Of a DNA stretch of 11,915 bases, positions 1 through 5,428 are shown one piece after another (the first letter of the stretch is position 1; the number at the start of each line of letters is the position of its first letter). The stretch comes from CAZCBJ01 sp964496705 (GTDB taxonomy: Bacteria; Chloroflexota; Anaerolineae; Anaerolineales; Anaerolineaceae): contig CAZCBJ010000113.1 in assembly GCA_964496705.1 (NCBI GenBank), positions 1-11,915 on the forward strand, in the 5' to 3' direction. The position numbers and the translations under genes are program-made. The notes under the pieces are model-generated. The model was not told the origin of the DNA and made no database searches. It saw only the letters and a list, made by a program, of their open reading frames with translations.

Positions 1-624
1 CCCAACGGCACCGACCCGCAGCGCTACGCGGCGCTACCCGAACCCGGCGAGGCGCGCCGCCAATTGGGGCTGCCTGAGGGTTTCAGCGCAGTTTATGCCG
101 GACATTTTTACGCCGGACGCGGGATGAGTCTTCTCCAACAACTGGCCCAGGGTTTGCCCGACATCCGTTTTCTTTGGGTGGGCGGGCGCGAAGAAGATGT
201 GAAAAATTGGCGCGAGCGGTTGGAAGCCGAGAGTATCCACAATGTGACCCTGACCGGTTTTATCCAAAACGCGCGCCTGCCGCTGTACCAGGCCGCGGGC
301 GAGGTGTTGTTGATGCCCTACGAGCGCAGCATCGCCGGCTCCAGCGGCGGCAACTCTGCAGACATTTGTTCGCCGATGAAGATGTTCGATTACCTGGCCT
401 GCGGGCGGGCCATCCTCAGCAGCGACCTGCCGGTGCTGCACGAGGTTTTGAACGAAAACAATGCCGTCTTCGCCCCGCCGGAGAATGTCCAGGCTTGGAG
501 CGCGGCGCTGCGCAGCCTGCAGGCAGACACGCAGCGGCGGTCAGCGTTGGGCAGACAGGCGCGCATGGACGCTGAACGCTTTTCCTGGCGAGAGCGCGCC
601 CGCAAGGCGCTGGCGGGGTTCTAA
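1..624 (+). CDS. Glycosyltransferase family 4 protein, C-terminal part (5' end outside window)
   Basis: This is the C-terminal 207 residues of a GT-B fold glycosyltransferase; the reading frame is open from the first base and ends in TAA at 622-624. The fragment begins inside the typical inter-domain segment (PNGTD, matching the family's V-x-NG-x-D), then shows the start of the Rossmann-like C-terminal domain (AVYAGHFYAGRGMSLL, IRFLWVGG) and the nucleotide-sugar binding loop SPMKMFDYLACGRAILSSDLP, which corresponds to the GT4 EX7E region with Asp in place of the second Glu. Such enzymes transfer a sugar from a nucleotide-sugar donor, usually at the cytoplasmic face of the membrane during glycan, glycolipid or cell-envelope synthesis. 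The acceptor and sugar cannot be read from this part. The next gene starts 25 bp downstream on the same strand, so the two may be co-transcribed, but their functions are not obviously linked. Confidence 0.9.
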   Translation, partial: PNGTDPQRYAALPEPGEARRQLGLPEGFSAVYAGHFYAGRGMSLLQQLAQGLPDIRFLWVGGREEDVKNWRERLEAESIHNVTLTGFIQNARLPLYQAAGEVLLMPYERSIAGSSGGNSADICSPMKMFDYLACGRAILSSDLPVLHEVLNENNAVFAPPENVQAWSAALRSLQADTQRRSALGRQARMDAERFSWRERARKALAGF

Positions 625-649
625 TATTTATCCACGTTTAGAGGTGAAC

Positions 650-1921
650 ATGGCCCATCACACCACCCGCAGCGGCTACAGCCAACTGGTTGAGCGCCTG
701 AACCGCTTCCCGCAAGGCGCACCGCCCAGTGAAACACTATATAAAATATTGCAAATTCTATTCAGCGAACAGGAAGCCCGGCTGGTGGCGCTGCTGCCGA
801 TCAAGCCCTTCAACGCCCACCAGGCGGCCGCTGCCTGGCACACCAGCGAAACAGAAGCGCGCAAAACGCTGGACGAGCTGGCGAGCCGCGCGCTGCTGGT
901 GGATGTGGACGGGGTCTATACGCTGCCGCCGCCGATGGCGGGCTTTTTCGAGTTTTCCATGATGCGCCTGCGCGGGGATGTGGACCAGCATTTGCTGGGC
1001 GAGCTGTTTTACCAGTACATGAACGTGGAAGAGGATTTTATCAAAAGCCTGTTCACCGGGGGCGAAACGCAGCTCGGACGAGTTTACGTGAACGAAGGGG
1101 TGCTCTCCAACGCGAACGCGGTGCATGTGCTGGATTACGAGCGCGCCAGCCAGGTGATGCGCACCGCCACCAGCCGCGGGGTGGGCATCTGCTATTGCCG
1201 CCATAAAATGGAACACCTCGGTCGGGATTGTGACGCGCCCAAGGACATCTGCATGACCTTCAACAGCAGCGCCATCTCGCTGACCCACAACGGATATGCG
1301 CGCGAAGTGGACGTGGCAGAAGGCCTGGATCTGCTGCAGCAAGCCTACGAGCACAACCTGGTTCAGTTCGGAGAGAATGTGCAGCACGGGGTCAATTTCA
1401 TCTGCAATTGCTGCGGTTGCTGCTGCGAGGCGATGATTGCCGCGCGGCGCTTCGCCTCCATGCAACCCATCCACACCACCAATTTCCTGCCGGAGGTCCA
1501 TCAGGCCAATTGCGGGGGCTGCGGAAAATGCGTGGCGGTCTGTCCGGTGGAGGCGATGACGTTGGTCTCAGCCAATGACCCGCACAAACCGCAGCGCAAG
1601 CAGGCCAAACTGAACGAGGACATCTGCCTGGGCTGTGGGGTGTGCGCGCGGGCTTGCCCCAATCAAAGCATCCAGTTGCGACCGCGCCTCGAGCGGGTGA
1701 TCACCCCGGTCAATTCGGCGCACCGGGTGGTGGTGATGGCAGTGGAACGCGGTCTGCTGCAGGAGTTGATCTTCGATAATCAAGTGCTGTTCAGCCACCG
1801 CGCGCTGGCGGCAGTGTTGGGAGCCATTTTGCATCTCGCCCCGGTTCACCGGGCGATGGCCAGCCGCCAGATGAAATCGGTGTATTTGCTCAGGCTGCTG
1901 GAGCGGATGGGGCTGGCCTAA
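650..1921 (+). CDS. Cys-rich 4Fe-4S ferredoxin-like protein with N-terminal winged-helix-like region
   Basis: 423 residues from ATG 650, preceded by GAGGTG at 641-646; the frame is open further upstream to 461, but that would overlap the glycosyltransferase and has no ribosome site. Residues about 28-110 look like a winged helix-turn-helix (an alpha-helical segment, then LDELASRALLVDVDGVYTL resembling a recognition helix and wing). The middle holds two unusual Cys clusters: CYCRH at 181-185 with C194 and C201, and the sequence ICNCCGCCC at 251-259 with six Cys. Residues 288-298 (CGGCGKCVAVCP) and 326-336 (CLGCGVCARACP) are two textbook 4Fe-4S ferredoxin motifs. The C-terminal 80 residues are mostly helical and lack Cys. 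The ferredoxin part implies electron transfer; the extra Cys groups could bind further metal or form an active site. No characterised homologue is recognised, so the partner and pathway are unknown. No signal peptide is seen; a cytoplasmic location is likely. Confidence 0.85.
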   Translation: MAHHTTRSGYSQLVERLNRFPQGAPPSETLYKILQILFSEQEARLVALLPIKPFNAHQAAAAWHTSETEARKTLDELASRALLVDVDGVYTLPPPMAGFFEFSMMRLRGDVDQHLLGELFYQYMNVEEDFIKSLFTGGETQLGRVYVNEGVLSNANAVHVLDYERASQVMRTATSRGVGICYCRHKMEHLGRDCDAPKDICMTFNSSAISLTHNGYAREVDVAEGLDLLQQAYEHNLVQFGENVQHGVNFICNCCGCCCEAMIAARRFASMQPIHTTNFLPEVHQANCGGCGKCVAVCPVEAMTLVSANDPHKPQRKQAKLNEDICLGCGVCARACPNQSIQLRPRLERVITPVNSAHRVVVMAVERGLLQELIFDNQVLFSHRALAAVLGAILHLAPVHRAMASRQMKSVYLLRLLERMGLA

Positions 1922-2016
1922 GCTGAGGCAGCGCAGGCAATTTTCCATTCCAGCCTGTCAGCGGGGCTGCTGCCACACTGCTGGGGCAATAAGCCCTCAG
2001 AAACGGCGGGCGGGGA

Positions 2017-2022
2017 TATAAT
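2017..2022 (+). promoter_or_regulatory. Candidate -10 box TATAAT upstream of the CARDB lipoprotein gene
   Basis: A perfect TATAAT sits in an otherwise GC-rich gap between the Fe-S gene and the lipoprotein gene. Transcription would start near 2029, giving a leader of roughly 24 nt that contains GGAG at 2041-2044. At 17-bp spacing the -35 position (1994-1999) reads CCCTCA, which does not resemble TTGACA, so the assignment rests on the -10 box and its position only. Confidence 0.5.
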
Positions 2023-2052
2023 AGCCCTACACCCCACTCCGGAGACATGTGC

Positions 2053-2946
2053 ATGAAAAGCGGTCGGCTGTTGATCTGCGCAGCTTGGTTTGCCTTGATG
2101 GCAGGCGGGCTGATCAGTTGTATCCCCAAAAGTGTCAAACCCACCGAGGTGACCATCAACGGCACCCCCCAGCGGGTTTCGAGCGGTAAGCCGGACCTGG
2201 TGGTGGGCAATTACCAGGTGCGCTACGAAGGCTGCGCGTGGGATGGTCCCAGCACAGTGCGCGCCTGGGTGCAGAATCTCGGCAGCGGACGAAGCGAGGC
2301 GTTCGAGGTTGAATTACAGGGGCAGCAGGTGGAGATGGCTGGCCTGGAATCAGGCGAAGGAGCGTATGCCATCGTGACACTGCCGACCGGACCGGTGGGG
2401 AGTGTCAAAATCTCAGCCGATCCTCGCAACCAAATAGAGGAAACGGTGGAAGATAACAATACCTATGAAATCATGTTCACCCCACCGCCGCCCTGCCCCA
2501 CCCGTAACCCCGCTAAGACGCCTCAACCCACACCCACCCTGGAGCCGGTGACGTTTCTGGTGGCTTATGTGCCTGCCTACGACCCGTGGTTTTATATTGA
2601 CGAGTTCATCAACCAGGGCGAAGAGGTGGAGATTCAATTTGTGGAAGGCACCTGGACGTATGACCCCGAGGTTCCAGCCTTTGGCGCCGAAGGCAACCCC
2701 AACCAACCCATCTGCGCGTATATCCAGCCCGGGGCGAAATGTGTTGAGCCGCTGCCAACCGCCCGCACGGGGGCGCTGGTGGGGTCGCTGGATGTGCCGC
2801 AATTCTTCGAGGTCGGAAACCACCTGAAGTTCATCGCGCCCACCTCCGGATGGCTGACCCTGCGCATGAACTACGACGGTCAGGACAGGGATTGGTCGCT
2901 CGTTTCCGGGGAGCTCACCGTCACCGTCACCATCACCCGAAACTGA
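2053..2946 (+). CDS. Secreted lipoprotein with CARDB-like and LecA (PA-IL)-like domains
   Basis: 297 residues. ATG 2053 is chosen over the in-frame ATG 2047 because GGAG at 2041-2044 lies 8 nt before 2053 but only 2 nt before 2047. The N-terminus is a lipoprotein signal peptide: MKSGR, a hydrophobic stretch, then lipobox LISC with the lipidated Cys at 23. Residues about 47-140 resemble a CARDB Ig-like adhesion domain (PDLVVGNYQVRYEG, VRAWVQNLGSGRSEAFEVEL, and the closing DPRNQIEETVEDNNTYE signature). A Pro/Thr-rich linker spans about 143-165. Residues about 167-296 match the pattern of the LecA/PA-IL lectin fold: GEEVEIQFVEGTWTYDPEV, a long loop with C221 and C230, GALVGSL, VGNHLKFIAPTSGWLTLRMN and a final SGELTVTVTI strand. 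It probably sits on the cell surface; carbohydrate binding is inferred from the fold only and the ligand is unknown. It could equally be a structural or stalk protein. Confidence 0.8.
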   Translation: MKSGRLLICAAWFALMAGGLISCIPKSVKPTEVTINGTPQRVSSGKPDLVVGNYQVRYEGCAWDGPSTVRAWVQNLGSGRSEAFEVELQGQQVEMAGLESGEGAYAIVTLPTGPVGSVKISADPRNQIEETVEDNNTYEIMFTPPPPCPTRNPAKTPQPTPTLEPVTFLVAYVPAYDPWFYIDEFINQGEEVEIQFVEGTWTYDPEVPAFGAEGNPNQPICAYIQPGAKCVEPLPTARTGALVGSLDVPQFFEVGNHLKFIAPTSGWLTLRMNYDGQDRDWSLVSGELTVTVTITRN

Positions 2947-2996
2947 CCGATAACTGAAGTTAAGGAAAAATCATAAATTAATAAGGAGAATATACA

Positions 2997-3791
2997 ATGA
3001 AATGGGAAGAATTAACCTCGCCTGATTTTGCCAGAGCCGTGGAGCAGACCGGCGTGTGCCTGTTGACGCTGGGCGTTATCGAACGGCACAGCGACCACCT
3101 GCCGCTGGGCACCGATTTTCTGAATGTGCACAAAATTGCCAGTCTGGCAGCAGAGAAAGAACCGGCGGTGGTGTTCCCGCCTTTCTACTTCGGGCAAATA
3201 TACGAAGCCCGCTGCTTTCCGGGCACGTTTACCGTGCGCCCGGCGCTATTGCTGGAGCTGCTGCAGTCCGTGATGGATGAGATTGGGCGCAACGGTTTTA
3301 AAAAGATCATCCTGGTCAACGGACATGGCGGCAACATCTTCTTCAATCACTTCCTGGCGCAATGCACGCTGTATGAAGAGAAACCCTACTCCGTGTACCT
3401 GTACGACGACCGATTGACCCCGGACCGCCGCGAGGAATGGGATAAGACGCTTGAGACAGCCTATCACGGCCACGCTTGCGAATGTGAAACCTCCGTTTCG
3501 CTGGCCAACCATGCCGAGTTGGTGCACATGGAGCGCGTGCCAACTGAACCTGGCGACCCACTGGGGCGCATGCAAGTGCCGGCCAATTACTCGGGCATCT
3601 GGTGGTACGCCAACCACCCGGAACACTATGCCGGCGATGCGCGCACAGCCTCAGTGGAAAAGGGTCTAAAATTGCGGACCTTGATGGTGGATTCGCTGGC
3701 CGTATTCATCGCCGCGGTCAAAGCCGACCAGGTGGTGCCGGCCTTGGAAAAGGAATTTTTCGAGCGGATGCGCCAGGTGTCAGACAAGTGA
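2997..3791 (+). CDS. Creatininase-family amidohydrolase
   Basis: 264 residues, the usual length for the creatininase (creatinine amidohydrolase) family. The start is supported by AAGGAG at 2983-2988, 8 nt upstream. Family signatures are clear: GVIERHSDHLPLGTD at 26-40 carries metal ligands equivalent to E29, H31 and D40; NGHGGN at 108-113 carries H110; HACECETS at 159-166 supplies the second acidic segment with E164 as probable ligand. These enzymes use divalent metals to open cyclic amides or deformylate amides; members include creatininase, the FAPy deformylase ArfB of archaeal flavin synthesis and MftE of mycofactocin maturation. The family motif normally reads E-Q-H-G; here it is E-R-H-S, a departure near the active site. 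Creatinine specificity cannot be claimed. The following MFS transporter gene starts at or just after the stop codon, suggesting that the enzyme's substrate or product is the transported compound. Confidence 0.92.
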   Translation: MKWEELTSPDFARAVEQTGVCLLTLGVIERHSDHLPLGTDFLNVHKIASLAAEKEPAVVFPPFYFGQIYEARCFPGTFTVRPALLLELLQSVMDEIGRNGFKKIILVNGHGGNIFFNHFLAQCTLYEEKPYSVYLYDDRLTPDRREEWDKTLETAYHGHACECETSVSLANHAELVHMERVPTEPGDPLGRMQVPANYSGIWWYANHPEHYAGDARTASVEKGLKLRTLMVDSLAVFIAAVKADQVVPALEKEFFERMRQVSDK

Positions 3792-3796
3792 CACCC

Positions 3797-4966
3797 ATGC
3801 CCGATAACCCAACCAACACCGATACCAAATTGATCAACGGGCGGGTGATTCTTGCGCTGGTGATCGTTTTCCTGTACTGGCTGGCTTTGTACCTGTACGT
3901 GCCGACCCTGCCTGTGTACGTGCAATCCAAAACCAGCGACCTGGCGCTGGTGGGCACGGTCCTGTCGATGTACGGCCTGTTCCAGTTGCTGGCGCGGCTG
4001 CCGATTGGGATCAGCTCGGACGGCGTCGGTCTGCGCAAGCCATTCCTGGTCGGCTGCCTGCTGCTGGTGGGACTGGGCGCCTGGCTGATGAGCAGCGCAG
4101 AGAGCGCATACGGTGTGCTGGTCGGACGGGCAATCACCGGGGTCGGCGCGGGAGCCTGGGTGGTGTTGGTGGTGCTGTTCACCAGCCTGTTCACCCCGCA
4201 GGAGGTCATCCGCGCCACCGCGCTGTTGACGGTGATCAACTCGCTGGGTCGGATGAGCGGGACAGGGTTGAATGGCGTGCTGACCAACCTGGGGGGATAT
4301 TCGTTGGCTTTCTATGCCGCCGTCGCTGCCGCGTTGGCAGCCGTCTTGTTCGCCCTGTTTTTCCCCGAAAAAAGGCGCAAAACTGAGCCCATTTCTCTGC
4401 GCAAGTTGGGCAAGCTGTTCCTTCGCCCTGAAGTGCTGGTGCCGTCGCTGCTCAGCATGGTGCTGCACTACGCCGACTGGACGGCCACCTTCAGTTTCAA
4501 TCCCATCCTGGCCAAGCAGATGGGCGCGGGCAACATCACCCTGAGCCTGCTGACCACGCTCAACATCGGGATGGTGCTGCTGGGCAGCCTGCTCTCCACT
4601 GCCACCGCGCGTCGCTGGGGCGCCAGACGGCTGCTGGTGAGCAGCATGGTGATCCTGGCAGCCGGGCTGCTGGGATCAGCACTGGCTCAATCGCTGCCCT
4701 TCATTTTCGCCGCCCAATTTTGCATCGGCTTTTCCTTCGGGATCGGCTATCCGGTGATGATGGGACTGAGCATCCGCCACGTGGATGCCAGCGAACAGAC
4801 CTCGGCGATGGGATTGCATCAGTCCGTATATGCCATTGGCATGTTCGCCGGACCGTGGATCAGCGGCATGCTGGCCAAAGCGATTGGCATCCAACCCATG
4901 TTTGCCATATCGGCGGTCGCCATCCTGCTGGCGGGGTTGGCAGGCAGCCGGGTGGTCAAAGATTAA
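3797..4966 (+). CDS. MFS transporter
   Basis: 389 residues, with about twelve hydrophobic segments, the standard size of a major facilitator superfamily carrier in the inner membrane. The first TM begins near residue 16 (RVILALVIVFLYWLALYLYV). Motif A between TM2 and TM3 is recognisable as GISSDGVGLRKP at about 71-82, although shifted from the consensus G-x-L-x-D-R-x-G-R-R/K. A charged cytoplasmic loop (PEKRRKTEPISLRKLGKLF) divides the two six-helix halves. The start is uncertain by three codons: GTG 3788 overlaps the creatininase stop as GTGA and has AGGTG at 3775-3779 eight nt upstream, whereas ATG 3797 has no ribosome site at proper spacing. Either way, translation is probably coupled to the creatininase gene. 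The substrate cannot be predicted from sequence; efflux-type or nutrient-uptake roles are both possible, and linkage to the upstream amidohydrolase is the only clue. Confidence 0.92.
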   Translation: MPDNPTNTDTKLINGRVILALVIVFLYWLALYLYVPTLPVYVQSKTSDLALVGTVLSMYGLFQLLARLPIGISSDGVGLRKPFLVGCLLLVGLGAWLMSSAESAYGVLVGRAITGVGAGAWVVLVVLFTSLFTPQEVIRATALLTVINSLGRMSGTGLNGVLTNLGGYSLAFYAAVAAALAAVLFALFFPEKRRKTEPISLRKLGKLFLRPEVLVPSLLSMVLHYADWTATFSFNPILAKQMGAGNITLSLLTTLNIGMVLLGSLLSTATARRWGARRLLVSSMVILAAGLLGSALAQSLPFIFAAQFCIGFSFGIGYPVMMGLSIRHVDASEQTSAMGLHQSVYAIGMFAGPWISGMLAKAIGIQPMFAISAVAILLAGLAGSRVVKD

Positions 4967-4977
4967 CCTCAAAGATT

Positions 4978-5020
4978 GATTCGCCTCCCGCAGGGTGAAA
5001 CACCCTGCGGGAAGCGAATC
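4978..5020. terminator. Strong hairpin between convergent genes, likely bidirectional terminator
   Basis: Bases 4978-4997 and 5001-5020 pair at 19 of 20 positions around a 3-base AAA loop; the single mismatch is C4985/A5013. The core is CCCGCAGGGTG / CACCCTGCGGG. It lies 11 bp after the MFS stop and 13 bp after the stop of the minus-strand small gene. On the plus strand a T5 run follows at 5030-5034, nine bases past the stem, which is further than in a classical intrinsic terminator; on the minus strand only a short T run follows. A transcription barrier serving both genes is the best reading; a dispersed REP-type repeat is the alternative and would need a genome copy count. Confidence 0.65.
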
Positions 5021-5033
5021 GTCCAGGCGTTTT

Positions 5034-5174
5034 TCAGATGATGATGATCAGCGATGCGATCCAAGAAATGATCAGCACCACGGCCAGAACAACAAAAAAA
5101 ATACGCTGCCAGCGCAGACGGCGCTGTTCATAACTCATCCCCGCAGAACGGCGCGGGGTATTTTGTTTCGCCAT
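5034..5174 (-). CDS. Small single-TM membrane protein (46 aa), function unknown
   Basis: A short minus-strand gene with good independent support. ATG at 5174 is preceded by GGAGGTG (complement of 5181-5187) with a 6-nt spacer, a near-perfect Shine-Dalgarno sequence. The product starts MAKQNTPRRSAGMSYEQRRL, a hydrophilic and strongly basic segment ending in RWQR at about 22-24, followed by one hydrophobic helix of about 22 residues (IFFVVLAVVLIISWIASLIIII) shown here by its key features: FF, VV, W and a terminal run of four Ile directly before TGA. The positive-inside rule places the N-terminus in the cytoplasm. A weak TACAAT at 5229-5234 on this strand could be its -10 box. I do not recognise the family; its size and shape fit small membrane regulators or accessory subunits. 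The opposite-strand open frame over the same bases has low-complexity, His/Asp-rich composition and no ribosome site. Confidence 0.62.
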   Translation of the reverse strand: MAKQNTPRRSAGMSYEQRRLRWQRIFFVVLAVVLIISWIASLIIII

Positions 5175-5289
5175 AAAAAGCACCTCCACATGCCGCATTC
5201 AGCCAAATGTCAGACCGAACACGCAATTATTGTACCACCTTTCGAATTTGTAGATGATCATCACCCCCCAAATATGGTTTTTTTTAATC

Positions 5290-5318
5290 TTGCTCTCATT
5301 TAAAAGCATGGATATAAT
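5290..5318 (+). promoter_or_regulatory. Promoter of the decaheme cytochrome gene
   Basis: TTGCTC at 5290-5295 and a perfect TATAAT at 5313-5318 are separated by 17 bp, a sigma70-type arrangement with a strong -10 and a half-conserved -35. Transcription should start near 5325, leaving a leader of about 104 nt before ATG 5429. The surrounding 5260-5345 region is conspicuously AT-rich, with a T8 run at 5278-5285 just upstream. Confidence 0.65.
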
Positions 5319-5345
5319 AGAAGTTGCTGTTTGTGAAATGCTTAC

Positions 5346-5381
5346 AAAGGAGGTGAGTTCATCCGAAAATTATTCATCTAG
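5346..5381 (+). promoter_or_regulatory. Orphan consensus Shine-Dalgarno in the cytochrome leader with a 6-codon frame lacking ATG
   Basis: AAAGGAGGTGA at 5346-5356 is complementary to almost the whole anti-Shine-Dalgarno of 16S rRNA, better than the site actually serving the cytochrome gene (GAGGAG at 5414-5419). Where a start codon would be expected, 7 nt past AGGAGG, the sequence is ATC (5361-5363), followed by CGA AAA TTA TTC ATC TAG. With ATG at that place it would encode the six-residue MRKLFI. A second short frame, ATG 5338 to TGA 5415 (25 residues), crosses the site but has no ribosome site of its own. It may be a leader element, a ribosome standby site or a decayed gene start. Confidence 0.4.
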
Positions 5382-5428
5382 AAACCTTATCCCTGTTTCC
5401 CAAAAACATACTTGAGGAGAAAAAACAT

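Noticed and set aside
461..649. Upstream extension of the Fe-S protein frame to 461
   Set aside because: It overlaps the glycosyltransferase C-terminus, is Arg/Ala-rich like an out-of-frame translation, and GAGGTG lies directly before ATG 650.
738..750. AT-rich TATATAAAATATT inside the Fe-S gene, possible internal promoter
   Set aside because: It encodes ordinary helix residues (LYKILQILF) of the protein, and no gene begins nearby downstream.
1922..1975. Possible terminator hairpin after the Fe-S gene (GGCAGC / GCTGCC with CAGGC / GCCTG)
   Set aside because: Arms are interrupted by large unpaired segments and there is no T run, so it is not a convincing terminator.
3602..3796. N-terminal extension of the MFS transporter frame to 3602
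   Set aside because: It overlaps the creatininase gene and encodes Gly/Arg-rich sequence without membrane character; the first TM follows the start at 3797 or 3788.
5253..5262. 10-bp palindrome GATGATCATC near the T8 run
   Set aside because: A single short palindrome with no second copy at a promoter; chance occurrence is likely.
4995..5303. 102-codon plus-strand open frame across the intergenic region
   Set aside because: Low-complexity, His/Asp/Arg-rich composition, no ribosome site, starts inside the hairpin and lies antisense to the better supported 46-residue gene.
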